A DNA stretch of 64,000 bases from Phycisphaerae bacterium (GTDB taxonomy: Bacteria; Planctomycetota; Phycisphaerae; UBA1845), in contig JAJVHU010000057.1 of NCBI GenBank assembly GCA_022072505.1, positions 1 to 64,000 on the forward strand. Direction: 5' to 3'. Made by a program: the position numbers and the translations under genes. Below the pieces are notes generated by a model. That model was not told where the DNA came from. It did not search any database and saw only the letters and a program-made list of their open reading frames with translations. Shown here piece after piece: positions 25,244 through 34,860 of the stretch. Numbering within the stretch: position 1 is the first letter of the stretch; each line of letters begins with the position of its first letter.

Positions 25244-27742
25244 ATGAGCGGCGAAGCACACACGGATGCGGAGGTGATTGAGCTGAAGGCGGCGACGTCG
25301 CCGGACGCGCTGGCGGCGGACCGTCTTCGCTGGCGCTGCGACCCGGCGTGGCTGACGTTCGACTCGACCGCGGAGCTGGAGCCGATCGAGGGGGTGATCG
25401 GTCAGGAGTCCGCGATCGACGCGCTGCAGTTCGGGCTGGAGGTGGCGGCGGCCGGGCAGAACATCTTCGTTCGCGGGTTGACCGGGACGGGGCGCCTGAC
25501 GCTGATCCGGCGGATGCTGACGCAGATCCGGCTGGCGTGTCCGACGGCGCGGGACCGGTGCTACGTTCACAATTTCACGTCTCCGGAGCGTCCGCGGCTT
25601 GTGACGCTTCCGCGGGGACAGGCGCCTGCATTCCGCCGCGCGATGGAGGAGCTGTCCGAGTTCATCCGCGTCGATCTGCCCGGGGCGCTGCGCAGCGAGG
25701 CGTTCGAGGCGAAGAAAACGGCGCTGGAACAGGGGTCGCAGCGCGAGGCGGCGGCGCTGATCGCGCCGTTCGAGGAGGCGCTGAAGGACAGCGGGCTGGC
25801 GCTGGTGACGGTGATGGTGGGTCCGGTGTCGCAGGCGGCGCTGTTCCCGATCGTCGAGGGGCGTCCGGTCCCGCCGGAGCAGTGGCAGGAATTGCGGCAG
25901 GCCGGTCGCGTCTCGGACGCCGAGGCCGCGGAGTTTCAGAAGAAGCATGATGCTTTTCAGGCGCAGCTTACGACCGTGATGGAGCAGGTCAGCGCGGCGC
26001 GGGCGCGTCATGCGCAGGCGCTGGCGCAGTTGCGCGAGCGGCAGGTCCGCGACGTGCTGAAGTCGTACGTGGCGAGAATCCTCGGATGTTTCGAGGATCC
26101 GAACGTCGGGGTGTTCCTCGGCGAGGTGGTGGACGACGCGGTTCGTCGCCTCGCGCGTCCGCGCGAAGACGAGGAGGACTTCACGCAGCTTTACCGCGTG
26201 AACGTGCTGATCTCGCGCGGCGGCGACGACGGGTGCGAGATCGTCGTCGAGACCGTGCCGACGATGTCGAACCTGCTGGGCGTGATCGAGCGTCGTTTCG
26301 ACCGGGAAGGCGTGGGGCGGACGAATCACATGCTGATCCGGGCCGGATCGCTGCTGCGGGCGGACGGCGGCTACCTGATCCTCGAAGCCCGGGACGTCCT
26401 CGGTGAACCGGGGGCGTGGCGCGTGCTGCTGCGAACGCTGAAGACGGGGCGTCTTGAGATTGTCCCGCCGGAGGTGACGCTGCCGTGGTGGGGTCCGTCG
26501 ATGCAGCCCGAGCCGATCGACGTGGCGGTAAAGGTGATCCTGCTGGGCGACGCGGACATCTACGCCCTGCTGGACGCTTACGACCCCGACTTTCCGAATC
26601 TTTTCAAGGTTCTGGCGGACTTCGACACGGTCATCGCGCGATCGAAGGACAGCGCGATGCAATACGGGCGCGTTCTGGCGCGGATCGGACGGGAGGAGAA
26701 TCTTCCGCCGTTTGAGCGCGGGGCGGTGGCGGCGCTGGTCGAACACGGGGCGCGGATCGCCGGGCAAGGGGGGAAGCTGACGACGCGCTTCGGACGGCTG
26801 GCGGACATCGCCCGTGAGGCCGCATTCGTGGCGGGCAAGAACGGGCGCACCTCGGTCTCGGACGGGCACGTCGGGGAGGCGGTGCGGCGGACGAAGCGGC
26901 GGGCGGAGATGCCGTCGCGGCGGTTCCGGGAGGCGATCGCCGAGGGCACGATCAAGATCGCGGTGTCGGGCAGCGCCGTCGGTCAGATCAACGGACTGGC
27001 GGTCATGCAGGCCGGACCTCTCACTTACGGATTCCCCGCGCGGATCACGGCGACGATCGGACCGGGGTCGGCGGGGGTGATCAACATCGACCGCGAGGCG
27101 GACCTGTCCGGCGCGATTCATACGAAGGGCTTTTACATCCTCGGCGGGCTGCTGCGGACGCTGCTGCGGACGCATCATCCGCTGGCGTTCAACGCCTCGA
27201 TCGCGTTTGAGCAGAGCTACGGCGGGATCGACGGGGATTCGGCGTCGGGGGCGGAGATCTGCTGCCTGCTGAGCGCGCTGACGGACATCCCGCTGCGGCA
27301 GGATCTGGCGATGACGGGGGCGATCGATCAGGTCGGCAACATCCTGACGATCGGCGCGGCGAACGAGAAGATTGAAGGCTTCTTCGACGCCTGTCGGGAT
27401 CTGGGGCTGACGGGAACTCAGGGCGTCATCATTCCGGCGTCGAACGCGCCGGACCTGATGCTGCGGCCGGACGTTGTCGAGACGTGCCGCGCGGGGAAGT
27501 TTCACGTCTACGCGGTGGACCACGTGCGGGCGGCGCTGGGGCTTCTGACGGGGATCGAGGCGGGAGAACCGGACGAACTGGGTCTGTATCCGGATGAGAC
27601 GCTGCTGGGGGTCGCGGTGGGGCGGGCGTACGAGTACTGGATCAAGGCGTCCCAGAACGCGCCGCAGTTTGTGCCGATGCCCGACGAGGCGGAGGGGTCC
27701 GGGTCCGCGGGACCGTCCCCGGCCGCGGCGGAGCCGTCATGA
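25244..27742 (+). CDS. Lon-like ATP-dependent protease (LonB/YcbZ-type)
   Basis: An 832-residue protein of the Lon-related AAA_32 family, not classical Lon. The N-terminal ATP-binding region has GVIGQESAIDALQFGLEVA and a nucleotide loop VRGLTGTGRLTLI, with Arg replacing the usual Lys of GxxGxGK. A long helical insertion follows (~100-300). The C-terminal protease domain has GGIDGDSASGAEICCLLSAL with the catalytic Ser and IGAANEKIEGFFDACRDLGL with the catalytic Lys. AGGGAGA precedes the ATG. It is convergent with the exosortase gene, 20 bases away. It is likely cytoplasmic protein quality control; a link to the exosortase is not shown. Confidence 0.92.
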   Translation: MSGEAHTDAEVIELKAATSPDALAADRLRWRCDPAWLTFDSTAELEPIEGVIGQESAIDALQFGLEVAAAGQNIFVRGLTGTGRLTLIRRMLTQIRLACPTARDRCYVHNFTSPERPRLVTLPRGQAPAFRRAMEELSEFIRVDLPGALRSEAFEAKKTALEQGSQREAAALIAPFEEALKDSGLALVTVMVGPVSQAALFPIVEGRPVPPEQWQELRQAGRVSDAEAAEFQKKHDAFQAQLTTVMEQVSAARARHAQALAQLRERQVRDVLKSYVARILGCFEDPNVGVFLGEVVDDAVRRLARPREDEEDFTQLYRVNVLISRGGDDGCEIVVETVPTMSNLLGVIERRFDREGVGRTNHMLIRAGSLLRADGGYLILEARDVLGEPGAWRVLLRTLKTGRLEIVPPEVTLPWWGPSMQPEPIDVAVKVILLGDADIYALLDAYDPDFPNLFKVLADFDTVIARSKDSAMQYGRVLARIGREENLPPFERGAVAALVEHGARIAGQGGKLTTRFGRLADIAREAAFVAGKNGRTSVSDGHVGEAVRRTKRRAEMPSRRFREAIAEGTIKIAVSGSAVGQINGLAVMQAGPLTYGFPARITATIGPGSAGVINIDREADLSGAIHTKGFYILGGLLRTLLRTHHPLAFNASIAFEQSYGGIDGDSASGAEICCLLSALTDIPLRQDLAMTGAIDQVGNILTIGAANEKIEGFFDACRDLGLTGTQGVIIPASNAPDLMLRPDVVETCRAGKFHVYAVDHVRAALGLLTGIEAGEPDELGLYPDETLLGVAVGRAYEYWIKASQNAPQFVPMPDEAEGSGSAGPSPAAAEPS

Positions 27743-27761
27743 CGCTGCCGGCACGCGGCGC

Positions 27762-28715
27762 TCAGCGGGCGGCGGCCGAAGCGGGCGCGTCCGAGGGGCG
27801 GTCGTCGACCACGATCTTCGAGAGCAGCCAGAGTTCTCCGACCAGCAGCACGACGGCGACCGGCATCATCGCGTAGCCCGCGAAATCATGAAAATACTTC
27901 TCGACCGCGCGGCTGCCGTCGGTGGCGAGCAGGAGCCACGCGGTGGCGACGACGCGGACGACGTTGCAGGCGATCGCCACGGGAACGCTGGAAATCACGA
28001 GGACGATCTTCTGCCACGCGGGACGGCGGATCGAGAGGGCGAGGAAGGCCGCAACGATCAGGAACGTGGTCATCATGCGCAATCCGCTGCACGCCTCGAC
28101 GACGCCGACCTGCACGCGATCGTTCAGCGTCAGGACGTTGCCCTCGCGGCGGACGACGATGCCGGCCAGGTCGAGGACGAAGTTGGCTGCGGTGGTCGCC
28201 TGCGCCTGAAGCGGGTTCGAGATCGCGTTGTGGACGCGTCCCGGGAGGGGAACCATCAAAAACAGGAACGCAAGGATCCAGAAGACGCGCCGGAACAGCG
28301 CGCCGCCGCCGATCCACCACACCAGGCCGATGACCTCGAGGACGAACGCATAACGCTCGACGGATTGCCGCAAGTCGAGCAGACCCTTGTAGCGTGCGGC
28401 CTCGGCCGCGAGGACGATCAACGCCGCGGGCCAGAACGGACGAACCTCCTGCGTTTTCAGCAGCGATCGCTTCTCCCAGAGCAGGTACAGCGCCACGAGG
28501 GGCACGAACGCTCCGGATGAGTAATCCTCGCTGGACTTCCAGTCCCGGGCGAGTTCCGCGAGCGTCGTCCAGTACGACGCCGTCAAAGCGCCGAGCAGCA
28601 CGAGCAGCGCGATCAGCGCGGCTCGCGCAGCCTGCGAAGGCGCGGCGGGCGGGGCGGCGCTGCCGGTCGGCGCGGGGCCGCCCTGTGTAACCGTCGGGTT
28701 CGGCGCGAGATTCAC
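27762..28715 (-). CDS. Exosortase (EpsH-related membrane transpeptidase)
   Basis: A 317-residue polytopic membrane protein with about eight helices. The three catalytic elements of the exosortase/archaeosortase family are visible: Cys in VVEACSGLRMM, Arg in ACNVVRVVATAWLL and His in YFHDFAGYAMM. Exosortases cut C-terminal sorting tails of exported proteins after transit. I chose GTG 28715 as the start: CGGAGG lies 6 bases upstream and it overlaps the epsI stop by 4 bases, so the two genes are translationally coupled. The much longer frame upstream (to 29198) only shadows epsI. The family subtype cannot be fixed from sequence alone. Confidence 0.92.
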   Translation of the reverse strand: MNLAPNPTVTQGGPAPTGSAAPPAAPSQAARAALIALLVLLGALTASYWTTLAELARDWKSSEDYSSGAFVPLVALYLLWEKRSLLKTQEVRPFWPAALIVLAAEAARYKGLLDLRQSVERYAFVLEVIGLVWWIGGGALFRRVFWILAFLFLMVPLPGRVHNAISNPLQAQATTAANFVLDLAGIVVRREGNVLTLNDRVQVGVVEACSGLRMMTTFLIVAAFLALSIRRPAWQKIVLVISSVPVAIACNVVRVVATAWLLLATDGSRAVEKYFHDFAGYAMMPVAVVLLVGELWLLSKIVVDDRPSDAPASAAAR

Positions 28716-29458
28716 GGAGCGCCTCCGGGGTGGATTGACGGAGGGGACGCCTCGCGGGGCATGAGGCCGAGGATCGGTCCGGCGGTCGCGATCGCAAGGC
28801 GGCGGACGGACTCGACGGATTGCTCCGCGCCGCCCGGACCTTCCGGAACGTCGGCGTCGATCAGGACACGCGCCGCGTAGCGGGCGCCGCGGTCGCCCCT
28901 CAAAGCGGTGCGGATCAGCCACGACACGTCGGGACCGCGCGCGCCGTCGGCGATGTAGTAATGAAGCACGACCTTGAACACCGGCTTGAGGTCGCCTTGG
29001 CGGAAGAAAAACATCTGGCAGGGAAGCTCCTGACCGTCCGGAAGGGGCAGCGGCGTGGAGTCGACGCGGACCTGCGTCCACCCCTGACCGACGTAACACA
29101 CTTCGGGGCGATGCGGCGTGAGGTCGCGCAGGTTCAGCCCGTAACCGACAAAAAGCGAGGCGCGGGGGAGCCCCTCGGTGGATGCGTAGATGCGGCACAC
29201 GTGGTCGGACGTGTCGGTGGCGCGTGCCAGCAACTCGTCGAGGAGGAACGCCGTTCCGGTCCAGCCGGACAGCTCAAGAGGGAGGCTCTCAAGGGTTCCC
29301 TTCGGAAGGGGCGCGCTTTCGAGCAGGCGTCCGTACCTGGCGGAAGCGTGGCGGAAATGCAGCCCTCCCGCCGCGACGACGATCAAGGCGGCCGCAACCG
29401 GCAGCCGCAGCGACCGGGTGGGCTGAACCGCCGCAGGTTTCGCTTCCGCAAGAGTCAT
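28712..29458 (-). CDS. Exosortase-associated EpsI-family protein
   Basis: A 248-residue protein with one N-terminal membrane helix (LRLPVAAALIVVAAGGLHF, ~17-36) and an extracytoplasmic domain with the EpsI signature HRPEVCYVGQGWTQV near residue 120, after YASTEGLPRASLFVGYGLN. EpsI domains accompany exosortases, either fused or as separate genes, and their exact role is unproven. It is the first gene of a coupled pair with the exosortase and is divergent from the PKD/beta-helix lipoprotein gene, with 218 AT-richer bases between them. Confidence 0.88.
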   Translation of the reverse strand: MTLAEAKPAAVQPTRSLRLPVAAALIVVAAGGLHFRHASARYGRLLESAPLPKGTLESLPLELSGWTGTAFLLDELLARATDTSDHVCRIYASTEGLPRASLFVGYGLNLRDLTPHRPEVCYVGQGWTQVRVDSTPLPLPDGQELPCQMFFFRQGDLKPVFKVVLHYYIADGARGPDVSWLIRTALRGDRGARYAARVLIDADVPEGPGGAEQSVESVRRLAIATAGPILGLMPREASPPSIHPGGAP

Positions 29459-29676
29459 CGCGTTCTTCCGAGGATCGTCGCATTATCGCGCCTCCGACGC
29501 GGGAAGGCGAGTCCGCGGTAACGACATCGGCAGGACGGCGCGTAGGGCTTTTGCCGGTTCTGTCAAGGTCAACGTCCTACTTTAACCTTTCTTAACGTTT
29601 TCGGATGATTGCAAATCCTACATTCCTTCCGGTAGGGTGCGAAGCTCGGCAATTCTCGAAGGATGGGGAAAGAAGC

Positions 29677-32600
29677 ATGTACTCGGTCCGAAGGATTTTC
29701 GCGCTTGCGGTTCCGCCGCTGTTTTTTGTCGGCCTGCTCGGTCTCCTGCTCGGATGCGGCGCCAGCCCCTCCGATTTCGACCCGCCGGGCGACGTTCCGC
29801 AGCAACCAGACTCTGACGATCCGCCTCGCGATGATGACGAAGATCCTCCGCCGGATGACGATCCTGATCTGAACGACCCTCAGGATGACGAATTGAATGA
29901 GCCACCGCTGGCGAACGCGGGAACCGACCGCTACGTGTACGAGGGGGAGTCGGTTCCGCTTGACGGAACCCGCAGTCTCGACCCGGAAGGCGAGCTGCTG
30001 ACGTACTCGTGGACCCAGGTGTCCGGTCCGAAAGGCACGCTGCACAACGCGACATCGGATATCTGCACGTTTGACGCCCCGGAGGTCGACGCGGATTCGG
30101 TCGTCGTCATTCAGTTGGAAGTGTCCGACGGGTACGACACGGACACTGACACGGTCGCCGTGACCGTTCTGAACCTGACGGACGGGCAGTCGAGCGGTCC
30201 GGTGGCGGATGCGGGGCCGGACCAGGTCGTCGGGGTCGCAGACGTGGTCGTGCTGGACGCCAGCGCCAGCCGGGGCGACGGATACGGATCTCTCGGGTTT
30301 GAGTGGACGCAGATCGACGGGCTTGAGGTGACGCTGGATGATCCCTTCCGGGCGACGACCACGTTCGTGGCGCCCACCGTGGCGCAGGAGACGGAGCTGA
30401 TTTTTGAAGTCCGCGTGACCCAGAACGGCAAGTCGGCGGTGGATCAGACGCACGTGACGGTGGTTCCCGACGGGTCCGGCGGCGGCGGGGGTGGCGGGGG
30501 TGGCGGAGGCGGCGGCGGAAACGGAGGCGGGAACTCGCCGCCGACGGTGTCAGACCAGAACGCTTCAACCGAGCGCGGAATCGGCCTGACGCTGACGCTG
30601 CGCGGGCGTGACGCGGACGACGACGATCTGACCTTCGAGATCGTGAGCCCGCCTGCCGGCGGCGTTCTTGGCGCGTTGGACAACTCCCGGCGCTCGACGG
30701 CGACGGTGACATACACCCCGGACGCGGATTTCACGGGCACGGACGTATTCACGTTCCGCGCCAACGACGGGACGGACGACTCGAACACGGCGACGTTCTT
30801 CATTTCCGTGTCGGGCGGACCGCTCGTGTCCGACCAGGATGAGTACACGCTGGAAAGCACCGGCGTTCAGATCACGCTGGAAGGCAGCGACCCGGAAGGC
30901 GACGATCTGACGTTCTTCATCGAGACCGGACCGGGCGACGGCTCGCTGGGCGCTCTCGACAACGGCGCGCCGTCGTCGGCGACGGTGACGTACACGCCGG
31001 GAGCGAACTTCAGCGGGACGGACTCGTTCACGTTTTATGCGTCGGATGGGTCGGAGGAATCGGTGACAGCGACGGTTGAGGTGACCGTGTACCCGACGGT
31101 GGAGTTCACGATCAACCCGAGCGAGGGACAGCGTCCGCTGAACGTGACGTGCGCGGCGCGCACGCGGAACGGCGCCCCCTTGCCGGAAGGGACGTATACG
31201 TGGACATTCGACGGGGCGAAGGACACGGGCTCAATGAACACGCACAAGCAGCGCACGCGCACGTTCTCGACGGCGGGCGTGCATACGATCGCGCTGTCGA
31301 TCGCGTTGACGGGGATCGTGGGCGAGGTGGCCTGTCATGACGCGCAGACGGGGCGGCCGCAGGCCGAGGCGACGGTGCGCCCGACGGTGCAGGGCTACGT
31401 CCGCAACGGAAGCGGTCAACCGGTCAGCGGCGTGACCGTGTCCGCCAGCAACGGCGGATCGACGAGCGTGACGGACGGGAGCGGGCAGTACATCGTGCAT
31501 GTGCCGTATCAGTGGTCGGGCACGGTGACGCCGGAGCGCTCGGGATACACGTTCGCCCCGACGTCGCGCACCTTCGGTGCGACGACCTCGGACCGCTCGA
31601 ACGAGAACTTCACGGCGAGCGGCGACAACGTGCCTCCGGACGCGGACGCGGGACCGGATCAGTACGTCGTTGACGCGGATGGCAACGGATCGGAGTCAGT
31701 TCGCCTTGACGGCCGGGGCAGCCGGGACTCGGACGGCACGATCGTCAGTTATGAGTGGTTCGACAACGGGAACCGGATTGCGACCGGGCAGCGTCCGAGC
31801 GTCACCCTGGCGGTGGGTCGGTACACGATCCGGCTGACCGTTACGGACGACCGCGGCGCGACGGACACCGACACGGTCAGCATCGAGGTGGCCGCGGCGG
31901 GCGCCGGGACGCAGTACTACGTGGACGGCGACGATCTTAACGCCTCGGACAGCAATCCGGGGACGGAGGGAAGCCCCTTCAAGACGATCCAGCGGGCGGC
32001 GGACCTGGTGAACCCGGGCGACACGGTGGTCATCAAGGCGGCGCGATACCCGGTCCCGTCGGGGCGCAATTACGTCGTGTATCTGACGCGCAGCGGGATC
32101 AGCGGCGCACCGATCACCTTCGAGGCGTTCGGCGACGGCGAGGTCATTCTTGACGGAACCGGCGGAAGCGGGACGGTGTTCTACGTGGACGGCAACAGCC
32201 GGTCGGTGGATCACCTGGTGATCCGCGGACTGACGGTGACGAAGGGCAATCTGCACGGGATGTATCTGCGCAACTGCAATCACGTTCTGGTGGAGCGGTG
32301 CAAGTTCACTTACAATCGGGGTCACGGCGTGGCGATCTTCAGCGGGGGATACGTCTCCGGCGGATCGTATCAGACGGTGCAGCGTTGCGAGATCGCGTAC
32401 AACGTGCTCTCGGGCATCCGGGCGGGGAACAACCTGACGCACGCGATGCCGCATCACGTGACGATCCAGTACAACCACATTCATCACAACGTGAACGAAG
32501 ACACGCCGGGCAACACGGACGGGATCGGCTGCTCGGGCACGGGGAATGATTACTCGGTCGTGCGCGGCAATGTGATCCACGACAACAGCGACGACGGGAT

Positions 32601-33357
32601 CGACATCGGACAGGGCGCGAAGTTCCACCTGGTCGAGGGGAACGTGATCTTCAATCACAATTACCCCGGCGGGGACGGAAGCGGCCTGAAGATGGGCACG
32701 TACGAGTCGAACCTGACGCCGGGCGGCGGGCACACCGTCCGGTACAACGTGATCTTCGGGAACAAGAACCGGGCGTTCGATCTGGCGGGGAATTACCGCG
32801 AGACCAGCCCGAAACCCGAACCGATCGTGTTGTACAACAACACGACGTTCGATCATCCGAGGGATCTGATCTACATGGAGGAAGGCGACATCATCCTGCG
32901 CAACAACATCGCGTGGGACGTCGACAACGGGACGTACTGGAGCTGCCGCCTGCGCGGACATGACGGGAACAAGCCCGAGGCGGACTCGGATTACAACCTC
33001 TGGAAGGACCGGTACATCAAGGACTGGGACCAGCGTCTGCGCACGGACCTGGACGGGCGCTCGACGGACCGGGATCCTCAGTTCCGCGATCCGGGAAATC
33101 TGACCGTGGTCACGGACCTGGACAGTCCGGAGTTCGGGCGAGTGCGGGGGCTGGAGCTGCTTCAGGGGTCGCCCGCGATCGACGCCGGGGTGGAGATGCA
33201 CGCGGAGTTGCAGCGTCTGCTGGATGCGGCGCAGCGCGCGGGCAAGCAGACCTGGGTGGACGCCTTGAACGCGGCGCTTCAGTATATGCCGGGTCCGATG
33301 CCCTACAACGGAAGCGCGCCGGACATCGGGGCGCTGGAGTCCAACGGGATCAACTAA
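29677..33357 (+). CDS. PKD/cadherin-like/beta-helix surface lipoprotein
   Basis: A 1226-residue exported lipoprotein. Signal MYSVRRIFALAVPPLFFVGL with lipobox LLLGC; then an Asp/Pro-rich linker with Ca-binding character; two PKD domains (from ~90 and ~190, e.g. VPLDGTRSLDPEG, DAGPDQVV); a Gly stretch; two cadherin-like repeats (VTYTPDADFTGTDVFTFRAN); another PKD-like part; a carboxypeptidase-regulatory-like domain (VQGYVRNGSGQPVSGVTVSA); a further PKD; and from ~745 a right-handed parallel beta-helix starting YYVDGDDLNASDSNPGTEGS, as in pectate-lyase-like proteins. Such helices bind or cleave polysaccharides. GGGGAAAG precedes the ATG at 29677. A family A repeat begins 14 bases after its stop. 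Confidence 0.88.
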   Translation: MYSVRRIFALAVPPLFFVGLLGLLLGCGASPSDFDPPGDVPQQPDSDDPPRDDDEDPPPDDDPDLNDPQDDELNEPPLANAGTDRYVYEGESVPLDGTRSLDPEGELLTYSWTQVSGPKGTLHNATSDICTFDAPEVDADSVVVIQLEVSDGYDTDTDTVAVTVLNLTDGQSSGPVADAGPDQVVGVADVVVLDASASRGDGYGSLGFEWTQIDGLEVTLDDPFRATTTFVAPTVAQETELIFEVRVTQNGKSAVDQTHVTVVPDGSGGGGGGGGGGGGGGNGGGNSPPTVSDQNASTERGIGLTLTLRGRDADDDDLTFEIVSPPAGGVLGALDNSRRSTATVTYTPDADFTGTDVFTFRANDGTDDSNTATFFISVSGGPLVSDQDEYTLESTGVQITLEGSDPEGDDLTFFIETGPGDGSLGALDNGAPSSATVTYTPGANFSGTDSFTFYASDGSEESVTATVEVTVYPTVEFTINPSEGQRPLNVTCAARTRNGAPLPEGTYTWTFDGAKDTGSMNTHKQRTRTFSTAGVHTIALSIALTGIVGEVACHDAQTGRPQAEATVRPTVQGYVRNGSGQPVSGVTVSASNGGSTSVTDGSGQYIVHVPYQWSGTVTPERSGYTFAPTSRTFGATTSDRSNENFTASGDNVPPDADAGPDQYVVDADGNGSESVRLDGRGSRDSDGTIVSYEWFDNGNRIATGQRPSVTLAVGRYTIRLTVTDDRGATDTDTVSIEVAAAGAGTQYYVDGDDLNASDSNPGTEGSPFKTIQRAADLVNPGDTVVIKAARYPVPSGRNYVVYLTRSGISGAPITFEAFGDGEVILDGTGGSGTVFYVDGNSRSVDHLVIRGLTVTKGNLHGMYLRNCNHVLVERCKFTYNRGHGVAIFSGGYVSGGSYQTVQRCEIAYNVLSGIRAGNNLTHAMPHHVTIQYNHIHHNVNEDTPGNTDGIGCSGTGNDYSVVRGNVIHDNSDDGIDIGQGAKFHLVEGNVIFNHNYPGGDGSGLKMGTYESNLTPGGGHTVRYNVIFGNKNRAFDLAGNYRETSPKPEPIVLYNNTTFDHPRDLIYMEEGDIILRNNIAWDVDNGTYWSCRLRGHDGNKPEADSDYNLWKDRYIKDWDQRLRTDLDGRSTDRDPQFRDPGNLTVVTDLDSPEFGRVRGLELLQGSPAIDAGVEMHAELQRLLDAAQRAGKQTWVDALNAALQYMPGPMPYNGSAPDIGALESNGIN

Positions 33358-33371
33358 GAAGTTGTTTCAAC

Positions 33372-33400
33372 CCTGAGCCGCGTGGGTTCAGCCCGCGCGA
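33372..33400 (+). repeat. Family A hairpin repeat, copy 1
   Basis: CCTGAGCCGCGTGGGTTCAG then CCCGCGCGA. It folds as GCGTGGG / CCCGCGC with a TTCAG loop. It starts 14 bases after the stop of the beta-helix lipoprotein, in the same orientation. The wider ~80-base block 33374-33453 recurs inverted at 41111-41191. Confidence 0.75.
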
Positions 33401-33520
33401 ATCCTGTCAAGGATTCCAGCCGGCCGAGCCGGTGGGCGACCGTTTTGAAACCGCTTGTAAGTCGAAACCCGGAAAGGATGACCTGCGTTGAGCGGCAAAG
33501 TCCGCTCCGCGCAACGCCAT

Positions 33521-33550
33521 CGCGCGGGCTGAAGCCGCGCGGCTCGGGCA
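33521..33550 (-). repeat. Family A hairpin repeat, copy 2
   Basis: An inverted partner of copy 1 (plus strand CGCGCGGGCTGAAGCCGCGC then GGCTCGGGCA). It is the exception in the family: no minus-strand gene lies directly upstream of it, and it sits 40 bases before the deacetylase start. Confidence 0.7.
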
Positions 33551-33590
33551 AGCGGTTCTACCTGGCGGCGCAGCGAAGGCGGGAGCGTGC

Positions 33591-34535
33591 GTGAAGGAGC
33601 GGATCTGGTCGCTGGTGTCCGAACTGGTCTGGCGGATGCGGCGCGGGCCGTGCCTGGCGGTGCTGACGCTGCACCGGGTCGGGCCGAACCAGCCGATCCG
33701 ACCGGACGCCGTGGCGCGGATGTTCGCGTATCTGCGCCGTCACTTCCGGATGATGCTGCCGTCGCAGTGGACGGAGGCGTTGTCCGAGCCGTCGGCGATG
33801 ATCACGATCGACGACGGGCACGAAGACGCGCACGAGATCATTTATCCGCTGGCTCGGCGCGAGGGCGTTCCGCTGGTGATCTGCGTCCCGACGGATTATT
33901 TCCTGCGCGACCGCTGGTTGTGGTTCGACCGGCTGAACTGGGCGATCGCACAATGCGCCGGGAAGGCGCAGGTGCGCGTCGGCGGCGAGACGTTCTCCCC
34001 GGATCACCGCCCGAGCGTCGTCGCGTTCAAGATGCACGTGAAGTCGCTTCCCCCCGCTGACCGCGACGGGATTGTCGCCGAGCTGCTCGGGATCGTCGGG
34101 CGTGAACCGCCGACGGTGATGCCGAAGGAGTACCGCCCCGTCCCGCGCGAGGCGATGCGCGGCATGTTGGCGACGGGGACGGTCGAGCTTTGCGCGCACA
34201 GCGTCACGCATCCGGTCATGACGCGCCTCGACGACGCGGCGCTGCGCGAGGAGCTGACGCGCGGTCGTGCGGAGCTCGAGGCGTTTTCCGGCAGACCCGT
34301 CGTCGCGTTCTGCTACCCGCACGGGCAGTCGGGAACATTCGACGATCGGACGCAGGCTGCCGTGGCGCAGGCCGGCTACCGGGTCGCGTTCACCAGCGTG
34401 CCGGGCGTCAACCGTCCGGGATCGACCGATCCGCTGCGTCTGAAGCGCGTTCACGTTCACCCTCGACTCAGCATGCTCACGCGCGAGTTGGCGGGGCTGG
34501 GCGGCTGGCGGCGGCGGCGGGCGGGAGCCGAGTGA
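33591..34535 (+). CDS. Polysaccharide deacetylase (NodB/CE4 family)
   Basis: A 314-residue protein. LTLHRVGPNQPIRPD near residue 24 and MITIDDGHEDAHEIIYPLA near residue 70 carry the CE4 catalytic and metal Asp residues, with DDGHED in place of the usual DDG(Y/F)xD. AHSVTHPVMTRL near residue 200 gives the H-x3-H-P metal site. VAFCYPHGQSGTFDDRTQAA is the later family motif. Deacetylases of this kind are common in exosortase-linked exopolysaccharide loci, where they trim acetyl groups from polymers. It starts at GTG 33591, with GGGAG 5 bases upstream. No signal peptide is seen. Confidence 0.9.
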   Translation: MKERIWSLVSELVWRMRRGPCLAVLTLHRVGPNQPIRPDAVARMFAYLRRHFRMMLPSQWTEALSEPSAMITIDDGHEDAHEIIYPLARREGVPLVICVPTDYFLRDRWLWFDRLNWAIAQCAGKAQVRVGGETFSPDHRPSVVAFKMHVKSLPPADRDGIVAELLGIVGREPPTVMPKEYRPVPREAMRGMLATGTVELCAHSVTHPVMTRLDDAALREELTRGRAELEAFSGRPVVAFCYPHGQSGTFDDRTQAAVAQAGYRVAFTSVPGVNRPGSTDPLRLKRVHVHPRLSMLTRELAGLGGWRRRRAGAE

Positions 34536-34859
34536 CGCGGCGCGAACCTGTCCCGGCGGTCGGTCGAGGTCGGCAAGAGTATTCCACATAAAGAGAGTTC
34601 GACATCCGAGCGGTTCGGCGCGCTGTTGCCCGCGCGTCGCCCTGAGAAATGAACGCCTCGGAGATGCAGGCGTCTCCCGGTGACAAGGCGTTGGCGCGGC
34701 GTCCGTGTTGGCGCGTTGCTTCGAGTCCCCGGCAGGCAAGCCAGGCAAGCCCGCTTTCTTGCGGTCGCGGATCGGTTCATGCGCATGCGGGGGTGCGGGG
34801 GCGTCGTCGTCGCGGGAACATCGAGCGGATCGCGCAGGCTGAAGCCAGCGGCTCGGGCA
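34536..34859. other. Convergent intergenic gap
   Basis: 324 bases between convergent genes. It has a direct repeat GGCAAGCCAGGCAAGCC (34736-34752) and ends with family A copy 3. I see no coding sequence or clear terminator with a T tract. Confidence 0.45.
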
Positions 34860-34860
34860 T
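34831..34860 (-). repeat. Family A hairpin repeat, copy 3
   Basis: On the minus strand TGCCCGAGCCGCTGGCTTCA followed by GCCTGCGCG. It begins within the stop codon of the sulfotransferase gene and follows it in the same orientation. A GGCTTCAGCC hairpin core is kept. Confidence 0.65.

Noticed and set aside
24770-27523. 917-codon minus-strand open frame
   Set aside because: Lies antisense to the Lon-like protease and part of the LolA-like gene; Arg/Gln/His/Pro-rich shadow of GC-rich codon use.
28739-29198. N-terminal extension of the exosortase frame
   Set aside because: It is antisense-free but out of frame with epsI on the same strand; composition is Arg/Pro-rich, and GTG 28715 has a good ribosome site.
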